From NCBI GenBank assembly GCA_038107835.1, contig JAYNHH010000003.1, forward strand, positions 1 to 64,000: a stretch of 64,000 nucleotides of DNA, given 5' to 3'. A program made the position numbers and the translations under genes. This stretch comes from MED-G116 sp038107835. GTDB lineage: Bacteria > Pseudomonadota > Alphaproteobacteria > Puniceispirillales > Puniceispirillaceae. The notes below the pieces were generated by a model. That model was not told the DNA's origin. It searched no databases and worked only from the letters and a program-made list of their open reading frames with translations. Positions 15,519 through 24,202 of the stretch are shown here, one piece after another; positions within the stretch are counted from its first letter, which is position 1; each line of letters opens with the position of its first letter.

Positions 15519-16247
15519 TCACCCTGTTATCTCTCGCTGCTGTTCATGTGGGGCGTCGATGGCAGCCACACCAGCCTCGATCTGCCTTTCCAGCTCGGCC
15601 ATGAAAGCTTTGCGCGAAAGACCGGGCGCAATCGGTGGCAGAAACCGAACATCGACTATACCAGGGCGTTTGGTCCAGCTGTTGCGCGGCCAGACATGAC
15701 CGGAATTGAGCGCCACTGGCACAACCGGAAGACCGGTCGCATCATAGAGGGCAAACACACCCACCTCATAGCCGTGGCTGGCACCCGGTTCTACGCGCGT
15801 TCCCTGTGGAAAGATCAACAGCGAACGCCCATGCCGCCAATGCCGCACCGCCGCCTTGCGCAATTCCCGCAGTGCCCGCATGCCGCCCGCACGGTCAACC
15901 GCGATACAGCCTGCCCGCAGGAAAAACAGCCCAATCAGCGGCAGGAACAGCAATTCCCGCTTCATTACCGTTACCGGCATTCGCAAAACACCGACAAGAA
16001 CGATGGTCTCCCATGCCGATTGATGTTTGGCGGCATAGATCACCTGCTGGTCAAGCGCCATGTCACCCTGAATGCGGTGCCGGACTCCAGCTATCAACAG
16101 CAATCTGGCTGTCAGCCAGCCCCAACACCGCGCGACGAACCGCACCACAATCGACGGCAGAAGCAAAAGCGGCAGCAACAGCACAACGACCAGTGCCGTC
16201 ATCAGATAGAACAGGCTGTTAAAGATGAATGATCTGAGATACACCAT
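15519..16247 (-). CDS. plsC: 1-acyl-sn-glycerol-3-phosphate acyltransferase
   Basis: PlsC adds the second acyl chain to lysophosphatidate in phospholipid synthesis at the inner membrane. This 242-residue protein has an N-terminal hydrophobic hairpin (about residues 8-32). The acyltransferase motifs are KHQSAWE (the H-x4-E variant of H-x4-D), MKRELLFLPLIGLFF with AVDR, FPQGTRVEPG and the substrate-binding VPVALNSG. ATG 16247 gives a typical family length. The frame is open upstream to 16373, but no ribosome-binding site supports a longer form. DUF2237 follows in the same operon. Confidence 0.87.
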   Translation of the reverse strand: MVYLRSFIFNSLFYLMTALVVVLLLPLLLLPSIVVRFVARCWGWLTARLLLIAGVRHRIQGDMALDQQVIYAAKHQSAWETIVLVGVLRMPVTVMKRELLFLPLIGLFFLRAGCIAVDRAGGMRALRELRKAAVRHWRHGRSLLIFPQGTRVEPGASHGYEVGVFALYDATGLPVVPVALNSGHVWPRNSWTKRPGIVDVRFLPPIAPGLSRKAFMAELERQIEAGVAAIDAPHEQQREITG

Positions 16248-16303
16248 ACCGGCAAAATAGGCGCAAACAGACAGCGCCGCAATCACCAAGTGGCAGGCCG
16301 GAA

Positions 16304-16660
16304 ATGGACCAGAAATCCGACAGCAGCGATCAGCACAGTGAGGCCGCCTGGCAGCACCGCGCGGAGATGGCACTGGCTTCAGTCATCGCTGCTGACAGGT
16401 TGATTACCTATGCAGAGCTTGCCGACGCCGCCACCATCCCACCACCACACCGTATCCATAAACTAACGCTCTGGCTCGAGACAAAGCTGGTTGCAGATCA
16501 TCAGGCAGGCGCAAAGCTGCGCACGGCGCGGGTGATCTCGCGCAGCCGTGGTGGTTTGCCAGCTCCGGGCTTTTTCATCAAATGCCGTGAACTGGGGCTT
16601 TATGACGGCCCAGCCAACGGCCCCCTGGCACAGGCATTTCACCTGAATTTACTAGGTTAA
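16304..16660 (+). CDS. Hypothetical protein, 118 aa
   Basis: I do not recognise the family with confidence. The middle part, ITYAELADAATIPPPHRIHK, is a plausible DNA-binding helix pair like the helical part of alkyltransferase-like proteins. The C-terminal half has ARVISRSRGGLPAPGFFIK. No PCHR active site of O6-alkylguanine transferases is present. Its stop codon lies inside a 14-bp tandem repeat array, so the last residues (LNLLG) are encoded by repeat-like DNA. It is divergent from plsC. Confidence 0.55.
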   Translation: MDQKSDSSDQHSEAAWQHRAEMALASVIAADRLITYAELADAATIPPPHRIHKLTLWLETKLVADHQAGAKLRTARVISRSRGGLPAPGFFIKCRELGLYDGPANGPLAQAFHLNLLG

Positions 16661-16873
16661 ATTCACTGGATTAAATTCACTGGATTAAATTTACTGGGCT
16701 AAATTTACTNNNNNNNNNNNNNNNNNNNNNNNNNNNNNNNNNNNNNNNNNNNNNNNNNNNNNNNNNNNNNNNNNNNNNNNNNNNNNNNNNNNNNNNNNNN
16801 NNNNNNNNNGGTTAAATTCACTGGATTAAATTCACTGGATTAAATTTACTGGGCTAAATTTACTGGGCTAAAA
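16655..16873. repeat. 14-bp tandem repeat array interrupted by assembly gap 1
   Basis: The unit is GGATTAAATTCACT with variants (GGATTAAATTTACT, GGGCTAAATTTACT). About four units are seen on each side of the gap. The 55 bases before the gap (16655-16709) are identical to the 55 after it (16810-16864). Collapsing the duplicate leaves about five units in a continuous array. The copy number may vary in nature. Confidence 0.8.
16710..16809. other. Assembly gap 1 (100 N)
   Basis: This is a fixed-length run of 100 N flanked by identical 55-bp sequence, consistent with two contigs that overlap but were joined by a standard gap. Confidence 0.95.
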
Positions 16874-16885
16874 AATGCCGGGCGA

Positions 16886-17167
16886 TCAGGCGGCAGGGCC
16901 AGTGCCGACACAGATGCAGAAGGTGAAGATTTCGCCTTCGCTTCGCGTCTCGACAAGTGCATGCCCGCCGGTGCTGCAGAAATGTTCAAAGTCCAGCGGC
17001 GCTGCGGGATCATCAGCCATCACATCAAGCCGTTCACCAGCTGCCATCTGGTTGATCTGGCGGCGCGCCTTCAGCACTGGCAACGGGCATTTCAGCCCTG
17101 TCAAATCGAGCGTTGCGACAGAGGCCGACGGCGCGGCGCCGGCAGATTTGGCAGATGCGTTTTCCAT
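16886..17167 (-). CDS. tusA: TusA/SirA-like sulfurtransferase
   Basis: TusA proteins carry sulfur as a persulfide, classically for tRNA 2-thiouridine synthesis. The signature CPLPVLKARR with Cys27 is intact (LDLTGLKCPLPVLKARRQIN). MADDPAAPLDFEHFC and a C-terminal strand complete the fold. The 93 residues include about 18 extra disordered residues at the N-terminus. No other Tus gene is adjacent, so the acceptor is unknown. Confidence 0.88.
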   Translation of the reverse strand: MENASAKSAGAAPSASVATLDLTGLKCPLPVLKARRQINQMAAGERLDVMADDPAAPLDFEHFCSTGGHALVETRSEGEIFTFCICVGTGPAA

Positions 17168-17323
17168 CCCGCCAGCCTATCCACACAGGCGGGCATGCGC
17201 CAGTGCGAAAATGCCGCAAGCTGTCGATTGACCGCAATCCGGGCGGCATAGTCTGAGAAGATAGATTATAAGACAGACCGTTACAGGCTTGCCATTGGCT
17301 ATTGCTAGACGCTAGATAGGCGC

Positions 17324-18055
17324 ATGAGTATTTGGGGAATGATCATCGGCGGCGCGGCAGGCTTTGCTTTTGGTGGGCCGATTGGTGGCCTGTTGGGGGC
17401 AGCGGCCGGCATTGCCGTTGAGAGGGGCTTTTCGCCAATAAAACCCGCTGAGGATGCTGACGCCAGCCGCAAAGTCGCCTTCACTGTCGCCGTGATTGCC
17501 CTGTCGGCGAAAATGGCCAAGGCAGATGGCGTGGTAACCCATGATGAGATTTCCGCCTTTCGCCAGCGTGTTCACATTCCTCAGGCCGAGGTCAGCCAGG
17601 TTGGCAAATTCTGGGATCTGGCCCGCCAGACGCCCGATGGTTTTGAAAGCTATGCGAAACAGGTTGCCAAGCTGTTTGACGAGCGCGCACCAATTCTTGA
17701 GCAATTGCTTGATCTGTTGTTTCACATTGCCAGATCAGATGGCGCTGTGACTCCACCCGAGGCTAGATATCTGGCAACCGTCGCGCAGATTTTTGGCTTT
17801 TCCGAAATTGATTTTGCGCGGCTGATGGCGCTGCATGGCGAGGCTGGCCCCACGCCCTATGAAGTGCTTGGCGTTGACCCGGATATTGGGGATGCGGATT
17901 TGCGTCACCACTGGCGCGAACTTGTGCGTGCCAACCACCCGGACAAATTGATCGCCGAGGGCATGCCCGAGGAGTTCATCAAGGTGGCCACCGACAAGCT
18001 GGCCAAGATCAACGCTGCCTATGACAGCATCGCGCGCCAGCGGGGCCTTGGCTGA
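17324..18055 (+). CDS. TerB-like plus J-domain protein (DjlA-like)
   Basis: This 243-residue protein has three parts. A Gly/Ala-rich hydrophobic N-terminus (residues 3-30, GGAAGFAFGGPIGGLLGAAA) probably sits in the membrane. A TerB/DjlA-like helical domain spans about 48-155 (AKMAKADGVVTHDEISAFRQ). A C-terminal J domain spans about 175-240, with the essential HPD in RANHPDKLIAEG. It should stimulate the DnaK ATPase at the membrane. It is followed after 2 bases by the ABC-F gene, so the two are co-transcribed. Confidence 0.87.
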   Translation: MSIWGMIIGGAAGFAFGGPIGGLLGAAAGIAVERGFSPIKPAEDADASRKVAFTVAVIALSAKMAKADGVVTHDEISAFRQRVHIPQAEVSQVGKFWDLARQTPDGFESYAKQVAKLFDERAPILEQLLDLLFHIARSDGAVTPPEARYLATVAQIFGFSEIDFARLMALHGEAGPTPYEVLGVDPDIGDADLRHHWRELVRANHPDKLIAEGMPEEFIKVATDKLAKINAAYDSIARQRGLG

Positions 18056-18057
18056 CC

Positions 18058-19971
18058 ATGCCGACACCGCTGCTGACCATTGCTGATTGCGGGATCAATC
18101 TTGGCGATCGCTGGCTTCTCCGTGGTGCCGATCTGGCGCTGCATGCTGGTGACAGGCTGGCGCTTGTCGGGCGCAATGGTGCCGGCAAATCCAGCCTGAT
18201 GAAACTGTTGTCCGGGCATGGCGAAATGGATGAGGGCAGCCTGTGGATTGCGCCGGGAACGCAGATCGCCTATCTGCCACAGGCTCCTGAAATTCATCCG
18301 GGAATGACGCTGCGCGCCATTGTGACCGCCGGCTATGACGCCGACGCCGCAGGCCGACCGGTGCCAACACACCAGGCAGAAGCGATCCTGATGAAGATGG
18401 GACTGGACCCCGACCGCCTGAGTGACGGGCTGTCCGGTGGTGAGGCACGGCGTGTGTCGCTGGCGCGGGCGCTCTATACCGAACCCGATATTCTTCTGCT
18501 TGACGAGCCGACCAACCATATGGACCTGCCGACCATTGAATGGATGGAGGATCTGCTGCGTCAGCACCGCGGTGCCCTGCTTGTTGTCAGCCATGACCGT
18601 GCGTTTCTGCGCAATCTGGGAACTGGAATCATCTGGCTGCATCAGGGCAGATTGCGTCGCCGTGACGGCCATTTCAGCGAATTTGACGATTGGTCGGAGG
18701 GCATTCTGGCCGAAGAAGCGGTGGTGCTTCACAAAATGGATCGCCGCATCGCCAGCGAGACCAAATGGTCGCGCGAGGGCATTTCCGCCCGTCGCAAACG
18801 CAATCAGGGACGATTGCGGGAACTGGCGACATTGCGCAGCGAGCGGGCAAAATCCGGCGGCATCACCCAGCGCGCCATGCGCATGGAAACCGGCCCCGCA
18901 GAAGGCGGCGGACAGATGGTGCTCGAAGGCATTGATCTGTCGGCATCGGTACCGGCATCGACATCCAGAAAAGCCACCACAGATGGTGAGACGGCCCGCC
19001 GTCAGCTGCTCACTCATTTCAATCTGCTGGTCCGGCGCAGTGACCGCATTGGCATTGTCGGGCCGAATGGAATTGGCAAATCGACGCTGGTCCGCATTCT
19101 TCTGGGGCTGCAGCAACCGGACAGCGGGCGTGTGCGCGAGGGTTTCGGATTGTTGCACGCCTATTTTGACCAACGGCGCGAGACCCTCGACCGGACAGCA
19201 TCACCCTGGACGATCCTGACTGGCGGCACTGGCGATACTGTCGAGGTCGCCGGCCAGACCAAGCATGTCACCGCCTATCTCCGCGATTTCATGTTTGATG
19301 ATCATAAAATGACGCAGAAGGTCTCGACGCTGTCGGGCGGTGAGCAGAACCGGCTGCTGCTGGCCAAGCTGTTTGCCCAGAGCCATAATTTTCTGGTGCT
19401 TGACGAACCGACCAATGATCTTGATCTGGAAACGCTTGAGCTGTTGCAGGAAGTGATCGCCGACTATGACGGCACCATCCTGATTGTCAGTCATGACCGC
19501 GATTTTCTGGACCGGACAGTGACCGCATTGCTGGCTTTTGAGGGCGATGCGAGGGTGGTCAGCCACGCTGGTGGCTATTCAGACTATCTGCAGCGCCGCA
19601 TGGCCGCCGAGGCAAGGCAGCTGGCACGAACCGGGAACCAGCCAGAGGGAAAAGCCGGCAGAAAATCAGCAAAAGGCACCAATACCAGTAGGGGCGGCGC
19701 AAAGGCGGCAAATCGTCTCGCCCGCCTGACCTTTCGCGATCAGCACGCGCTCGACAGATTGCCCGGCGAGATCGAACAGCTGGCCGCCGCCATTGCCAAG
19801 CTGGAGGCGGCAATGGCCAACCCGGCGCTGTTCACCACCGACCCGGAAAAATTCAAGAAGGCCGCAACGGCACTTGCCACCGCGCAAGCAAAGAAAGAAG
19901 AGAAGGAAACCCAGTGGCTTGAGGTCGCCGAACGTGCCGAGGCGCTGGAGGGCGAGGACGCCCAGCCTTGA
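18058..19971 (+). CDS. uup: ABC-F ATPase, Uup type
   Basis: This 637-residue soluble protein has two ABC ATPase domains. The first has Walker A GRNGAGKSS at residues 38-46, signature LSGGEARR and Walker B LLLDEPTNHMD. The second has GPNGIGKST, LSGGEQNR and LVLDEPTNDLD. A linker and a charged coiled-coil C-terminal extension (KKAATALATAQAKKEEKETQ) match Uup. ABC-F proteins act on ribosomes; Uup has also been linked to DNA-branch processing. The symbol is by family resemblance. Its stop codon lies within the -35 box of the rnpB promoter. Confidence 0.85.
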   Translation: MPTPLLTIADCGINLGDRWLLRGADLALHAGDRLALVGRNGAGKSSLMKLLSGHGEMDEGSLWIAPGTQIAYLPQAPEIHPGMTLRAIVTAGYDADAAGRPVPTHQAEAILMKMGLDPDRLSDGLSGGEARRVSLARALYTEPDILLLDEPTNHMDLPTIEWMEDLLRQHRGALLVVSHDRAFLRNLGTGIIWLHQGRLRRRDGHFSEFDDWSEGILAEEAVVLHKMDRRIASETKWSREGISARRKRNQGRLRELATLRSERAKSGGITQRAMRMETGPAEGGGQMVLEGIDLSASVPASTSRKATTDGETARRQLLTHFNLLVRRSDRIGIVGPNGIGKSTLVRILLGLQQPDSGRVREGFGLLHAYFDQRRETLDRTASPWTILTGGTGDTVEVAGQTKHVTAYLRDFMFDDHKMTQKVSTLSGGEQNRLLLAKLFAQSHNFLVLDEPTNDLDLETLELLQEVIADYDGTILIVSHDRDFLDRTVTALLAFEGDARVVSHAGGYSDYLQRRMAAEARQLARTGNQPEGKAGRKSAKGTNTSRGGAKAANRLARLTFRDQHALDRLPGEIEQLAAAIAKLEAAMANPALFTTDPEKFKKAATALATAQAKKEEKETQWLEVAERAEALEGEDAQP

Positions 19972-19996
19972 CCATGCTCCCCTGCCGGCTTTAAAC
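19968..19996 (+). promoter_or_regulatory. rnpB promoter
   Basis: The -35 TTGACC (19968-19973) and the -10 TTAAAC (19991-19996) are separated by exactly 17 bases. The predicted +1, 7-8 bases later, coincides with the first base of the RNase P RNA stem at 20004. The TGA stop of the ABC-F gene lies inside the -35 box. Confidence 0.75.
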
Positions 19997-20003
19997 TCAT
20001 TCC

Positions 20004-20409
20004 GCTGTCAGATGGCTGGATGACCGCTGCCACCAACGGAGAAATCCGGTGGGAGAGGAAAGTCCGGGCTCCACAGGATCAGGATGCCGGGTAACGCCCG
20101 GCGGGGGCGACCCCAGGGAAAGTGCCGCAGAAAACAGACCGCCTGCCCGCCCCACGGGGCGCACGCAGGTAAGGGTGAAAAGGTGCGGTAAGAGCGCACC
20201 GCCAGGCTGGCAACAGGCTGGGCAGGGTAAACCCCATCCGGAGCAAGACCATGTAGGGACACATGCCGCATGCGGCTGGTGCGATCCTGCACCGATGTCC
20301 GGGTAGGTCGCTTGAGGCGGCTGGCAACAGCCCGCACCAGATGAATGGTCATCGCCCCCTGCGTCATGCAGACGGGACACAGAACCCGGCTTACAGGCCA
20401 TCTGACAGC
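20004..20409 (+). ncRNA. rnpB: RNase P RNA component
   Basis: This is the catalytic RNA that matures tRNA 5' ends. The ends pair as helix P1: GCTGTCAGATGGC at the 5' end is the exact complement of GCCATCTGACAGC at 20397-20409. Conserved core pieces are present in order: GAGGAAAGTCCGGGCTCC, GGTAAGGGTGAAAAGGTGCGG-like sequence, the AGAGCGCACC region, and ACAGAACCCGGCTTACAGGC near the 3' end. The length of about 406 bases is typical of A-type RNA. Confidence 0.95.
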
Positions 20410-20496
20410 CTATCCGCCTGCCAGCCCGACACGTAAAAAGGGCGCCGCTGTCTGAATGACATTTCTCTGGTTTGGCGCTTTGTCTTTTTTTGGGGC

Positions 20497-21189
20497 CTAT
20501 TTTTGTGTGGTCTGCCCGGGGATAATATGATCCTTTGCCGGGCTGACCGATGGCCACATCTGCCCGGTGGCAAGGGCCATCGCCTGATCGCCAAGATCAT
20601 TCAGCGCCGCAGCAAGCTGTTGGCGCGCCGTTTCCAATGCCTGCCGGTCATCTGCGCGGGTGCCACCACGCCCGACATGCAGCGGCGCGCCCATCACAAA
20701 ACGGCCAGAGGAAAACGGCTTTGGCACAAACATCCGGTCCCAACCCGACGCCCGCCAGTGACGTGTGGTCGCCCAGCACAACGGCACAATTGGCTTGCCC
20801 GTCATCTGCGCCAGCGCCACCGGCACCACCGCCACACGGCGCGCCGGCCCCCGCGGCCCATCAGGCGTCAGCGCGACAGATTTGCCATCCTGCAGCACCC
20901 GCATCAGACCCCGCAGCCCTGCACGCGGCTGGCGGTTGGAAGACCCCCAAATTGTGCGCACGCCAAAACAGCCAATGACATGCGCCATCATCCGGCCATC
21001 AGCATGGGGTGACTGCAGCGCATAGAGTGGAAAACGGCGCGGCCAGAGCCAGGGCATGGCCAGGGTGCGCTCATGCCAGAACACCATGATCACCCCCTCC
21101 TGCTCAGCCAGAAAGGAGGCGATGCGGGACTGGTCCTCGCGCGACCAGCGGATGGTCAGCATCAACCCGGCAATCAGGCTGGCCAGCAA
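20497..21189 (-). CDS. DUF374 family lysophospholipid acyltransferase-like protein
   Basis: This family belongs to the LPLAT superfamily and is thought to acylate a lipid at the inner membrane. The protein has an N-terminal hydrophobic segment, then VIMVFWHERTLAMPWLW with the His-x4 motif region, GVRTIWGSSNRQPRAGLRGL, and TPDGPRGPARR typical of DUF374. The substrate is unknown. The listed start is TTG at 21189; no in-frame ATG exists upstream before a stop, and the first internal ATG (21162) would trim the hydrophobic segment. Confidence 0.8.
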   Translation of the reverse strand: MLASLIAGLMLTIRWSREDQSRIASFLAEQEGVIMVFWHERTLAMPWLWPRRFPLYALQSPHADGRMMAHVIGCFGVRTIWGSSNRQPRAGLRGLMRVLQDGKSVALTPDGPRGPARRVAVVPVALAQMTGKPIVPLCWATTRHWRASGWDRMFVPKPFSSGRFVMGAPLHVGRGGTRADDRQALETARQQLAAALNDLGDQAMALATGQMWPSVSPAKDHIIPGQTTQK

Positions 21190-21582
21190 CAGGCCGACAA
21201 GCCGGCAGCCTCATTGTGATCTGATCAGTGCCTTATGTGCCCGCATCCGCACCACCTCTTCTGCCGGGCCTCTTCTGCATGTCCCACCCACGCTCTCGCA
21301 TCGGCGCTCATGCCGGATCATCAATTAGCCCAGCGGGTAAGATTTGCGGTCAATGCACGGCCCGGCGACTTAGGGCGGCGCGGGCGCAGCCTCACCGGAA
21401 CGTGATAAAGATTTCTAGATATTTACTTTTGACGATTGCGCCACTCTGCCTGCAGGGCGGACGATATGCCAGCGAGGATGAGGGTGCAGATGATGGGACC
21501 CAATGCCGGTCCGACATGCGGTTTGACGGCATCGGTCAAGCCCCCTAGTGTGGCAGCGGTTTAACTTATTGTGTGTTTCATA
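21190..21582. other. Intergenic region with a weak promoter candidate
   Basis: No convincing gene is seen. TTGACG at 21523-21528 and TAGTGT at 21546-21551, 17 bases apart, could be the promoter of the FkbM gene. No RNA gene or terminator was recognised. Confidence 0.3.
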
Positions 21583-22305
21583 ATGCTTCCCAAAATCGGG
21601 CATCTCATTGGGCGACTTATGCGGCTGTTGCCCAATGTCACCAGGGTCAAGAACAGCCATATCAGTGCTGATTTCCATGTTCCCCTCTTCAACCATTATG
21701 TCAGCAAGGACATTGATGAGCTGCGCCACGGCCTGCGTGAACCACACCTGTATCGCTGGATCGAGGGAATCGCCGATGGCAGCGTGTTATTTGACATCGG
21801 GACGAATTATGGCCAGGAGTCGATCTGGGCCTCCTGCCAGCATGGCAAGACAATCCGCACAATAGGCTTTGACTGCGGGCTGCTGGCATCGCATTTCTGT
21901 GCGCTCAACCGCGAACTGAATGGCGGGACATTTGACTTCGTCTTTGCCGCGGTGGGCAACAGCCCGGGCGAGATGGTGACAATCACTGCCAATTCGGACA
22001 CGCATATCCCGCGGCTGCACAGAAAGAACGTGCCCTACAGCTATCAGGTACCCTGTATCAGCCTTGATGGCTTTGCCGCCGCCAATGATCTGTCACCCAC
22101 CCATCTGAAAATCGACGTCGATGGTGCCGAGGCGGCAGTGATCGCTGGTGCCAGAGGGCTGCTTTCCGGAGATGTGCTGCGGGAAATCTTCATCGAGATC
22201 GACCATGTGAACCGCGATCTGGCACAGCGCATCACCGATTACGGCTTTGCCATCGCCTGGCAGAACGACAAACCGGAAAACAGCGAATATCTATTCACCC
22301 GCTGA
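21583..22305 (+). CDS. FkbM family methyltransferase
   Basis: This 240-residue SAM-dependent methyltransferase has the motif I region VLFDIGTNYGQESIW, IRTIGFDCG as the acidic strand, and FkbM-typical CISLDGFAAANDLSPTHLKI with DVDGAEAAVIAGARGLL. Family members methylate hydroxyl groups of sugars or polyketides; the substrate is unknown and no glycan cluster is adjacent. ATG 21571 in the same frame is an alternative start; neither has a clear Shine-Dalgarno. Confidence 0.85.
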   Translation: MLPKIGHLIGRLMRLLPNVTRVKNSHISADFHVPLFNHYVSKDIDELRHGLREPHLYRWIEGIADGSVLFDIGTNYGQESIWASCQHGKTIRTIGFDCGLLASHFCALNRELNGGTFDFVFAAVGNSPGEMVTITANSDTHIPRLHRKNVPYSYQVPCISLDGFAAANDLSPTHLKIDVDGAEAAVIAGARGLLSGDVLREIFIEIDHVNRDLAQRITDYGFAIAWQNDKPENSEYLFTR

Positions 22306-22495
22306 TGCAGCGATCCACAGGCTGGAGGTGGTGACAGGCGGAAACCTGTTCTGCTCACCATCTGCATGGCAGGTATTTTTCCAAAAAAGTACAAAAACAG
22401 AACATTATTCTTTTTCAGCATGTTACATGATGTTGTTAAAAAATGGAATTAAGTTATTGAAACTATTGGCTTTTCCCATGAGAAAACAGTGATAA

Positions 22496-22539
22496 CCCAT
22501 TGACCTCCACAAATTCCCATGATATCCCATAATATCCCA
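22496..22539 (-). promoter_or_regulatory. MraZ-box array upstream of the dcw cluster
   Basis: Read on the minus strand there are TGGGA-type boxes at 22536, 22526, 22516 and 22496, plus a degenerate one (TGGAG) at 22506. The spacing is exactly 10 bp, so the boxes are direct repeats. MraZ is known to bind TGGG(A/G) repeats with 5-base spacers in front of its own gene. A further CCCA at 22475-22478 is off register by one base. This predicts autoregulation of the cluster. Confidence 0.82.
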
Positions 22540-22730
22540 ATTTAGTTTTGGGGTCCTGCGTTTGGCCGCAGGCAACGCTGATATCGGCAGCTGCAAAACG
22601 GCCAGACACAAGACCCAGAGCCAAAAACGGGAGTGAGGAAACACCGGTGACGGGGACGCACAGGCCATAGAGGCAGCACACTCCGCCGCCAGAACAGGCC
22701 CAACAGGGCAGAAAATCTGGGGACAGGCGC

Positions 22731-23207
22731 GTGGATTTATTTCTATCCACATTTGAAAACCGCATTGACAAAAAGGGCCGCCTTTCGGTGCCGGCGCCTT
22801 TTCGGTCAGTGCTGGAGCGCCGCCGTGATCCGCTCTATCTGTTCAAATCGCTGACCGAACCCTGTCTTGAAGGCTGTGGGCCGGAACGGATCGGCCAGAT
22901 TGTCGACGCCATTGACAGCATGGACAGTCTCTCGGCTGAGGTGGCAACGTTGCAGACAATGCTGTCCAGTGCCCAGGAAATGAAGCTGGACAGCGAGGGC
23001 CGGATCATGCTTTCGGCCGATTTCATCGCCTTTGCCGAATTGCAGGAGCTGGCGCTCTATGCCGGCATTGGCCGTTCATTCCAGATCTGGCTGCCCGACC
23101 GCTATCGCACACGCGAGGCGGATGCCCGCAGCCGCGCCAAGACCAGCGGCCTGCCAAGCCTGCGCCTTGGCGGACACAGGCGCGAGCCTGACAGCGGGGC
23201 GCGATGA
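22731..23207 (+). CDS. mraZ: Transcriptional regulator MraZ
   Basis: MraZ is an AbrB-fold DNA-binding protein that represses the dcw cluster by binding TGGGA repeats. This 158-residue protein shows both internal halves: FENRIDKKGRLSVPAPFRSV at the N-terminus and MKLDSEGRIMLSADFIAFAE in the middle. The start is GTG at 22731, preceded by GGGGACAGG. The 3' end overlaps rsmH by four bases (ATGA). The matching box array lies about 190 bases upstream. Confidence 0.93.
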   Translation: MDLFLSTFENRIDKKGRLSVPAPFRSVLERRRDPLYLFKSLTEPCLEGCGPERIGQIVDAIDSMDSLSAEVATLQTMLSSAQEMKLDSEGRIMLSADFIAFAELQELALYAGIGRSFQIWLPDRYRTREADARSRAKTSGLPSLRLGGHRREPDSGAR

Positions 23208-24199
23208 TGCCAGAACAGCAGCTTCCCCATCAGGCGCTCCACCAATCGGTCCTGTTGCGCGAGGTGGTGGCGGCGCTGTCCCCGACCGATGACGCTATCT
23301 ATCTTGATGCCACATTTGGCAATGGCGGCTACAGCCGGGCACTGCTCGAGGCGGCGGGCTGCAAGGTGATCGCCATCGATCGCGACCCCGATGCAATCCA
23401 GCGCGGTCAGCCCATGCTTGCTGAATTCGCAGGCCGTTTTTCACTCGTCGAGGGTTGTTTTTCACAGATGGCCGGATTGCTTGATCCCGAGGTGCGATTG
23501 GCCGGTGCGGCCTTTGACCTCGGCGTCTGCTCGACCCAGCTTGACCAGCCCGAACGTGGTTTCTCCTTCCGCACCGACGGCCCGCTTGACATGCGGATGT
23601 CAAAAAGCGGTGACAGCGCAGCCGATGTCGTGATGCAGGCAGATGAACGGATGCTGGCGCAGATCCTGTGGGATTATGGTGAAGAAAAGGCATCACGGCG
23701 CATTGCCAGGGCGATTGTCAGCGCCCGCAGGGATGAACCGATCACCACCACGAGCCAGCTGGCGGCGATCATCCACGCGGTGATGCCGGCCAAACGGCCC
23801 GGACAGATCGACCCGGCAACACGCAGTTTTCAGGCGTTGCGCATCTATATCAACCGCGAGCTTGATGAGCTGACAGATGGTCTTGCCGCTGTCGAGGCGA
23901 TGCTGGAGCCGGGTGGCATTCTGGCGGTGGTGTCTTTTCATTCGCTCGAGGATCGGATCGTCAAACGCTTCCTGACGGCACGCAGTCAGGCCGCGGCGCG
24001 GCCATCCCGCCACATGCCGGATATTGACGGCCCCGCCCCAACCTTTGAATTGCTGGGTCGCAAGGCGGTTGTGCCAAGTGCCAGCGAACAGGCGGAAAAC
24101 ACCCGTGCGCGCTCAGCAAAGCTGCGTGTCGCCTGCCGCACCACGGCGCCTGCCATCGCGGCCAATGATGACACCCCCCATCGGCAAGGAAGGAGCTAG
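23204..24199 (+). CDS. rsmH: 16S rRNA (cytosine-1402 N4)-methyltransferase
   Basis: RsmH methylates the N4 of C1402 in the decoding centre of 16S rRNA. The 331-residue protein has LDATFGNGGYSRALLEAAG as SAM motif I, the family-specific GVCSTQLDQPERGFSFRTDG, and FQALRIYINRELDEL followed by VVSFHSLEDRIVKRFL. It starts in the ATGA overlap with mraZ; ATG 23207 is also possible. It is second in the dcw operon, as in most bacteria. Confidence 0.95.
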   Translation: MMPEQQLPHQALHQSVLLREVVAALSPTDDAIYLDATFGNGGYSRALLEAAGCKVIAIDRDPDAIQRGQPMLAEFAGRFSLVEGCFSQMAGLLDPEVRLAGAAFDLGVCSTQLDQPERGFSFRTDGPLDMRMSKSGDSAADVVMQADERMLAQILWDYGEEKASRRIARAIVSARRDEPITTTSQLAAIIHAVMPAKRPGQIDPATRSFQALRIYINRELDELTDGLAAVEAMLEPGGILAVVSFHSLEDRIVKRFLTARSQAAARPSRHMPDIDGPAPTFELLGRKAVVPSASEQAENTRARSAKLRVACRTTAPAIAANDDTPHRQGRS

Positions 24200-24202
24200 A
24201 TC

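Noticed and set aside
16655..16873. Possible CRISPR array
   Set aside because: The units are directly adjacent 14-mers without spacers, and no cas gene is present.
18019..19173. 384-codon minus-strand frame opposite the Uup-type gene
   Set aside because: It overlaps a clear ABC-F ATPase completely and has non-protein-like composition.
20446..20505. Terminator-like stem after rnpB (GGGCGCC ... GGCGC, then T tract)
   Set aside because: The loop is about 30 bases and the stem is imperfect, so I could not support it as a feature.
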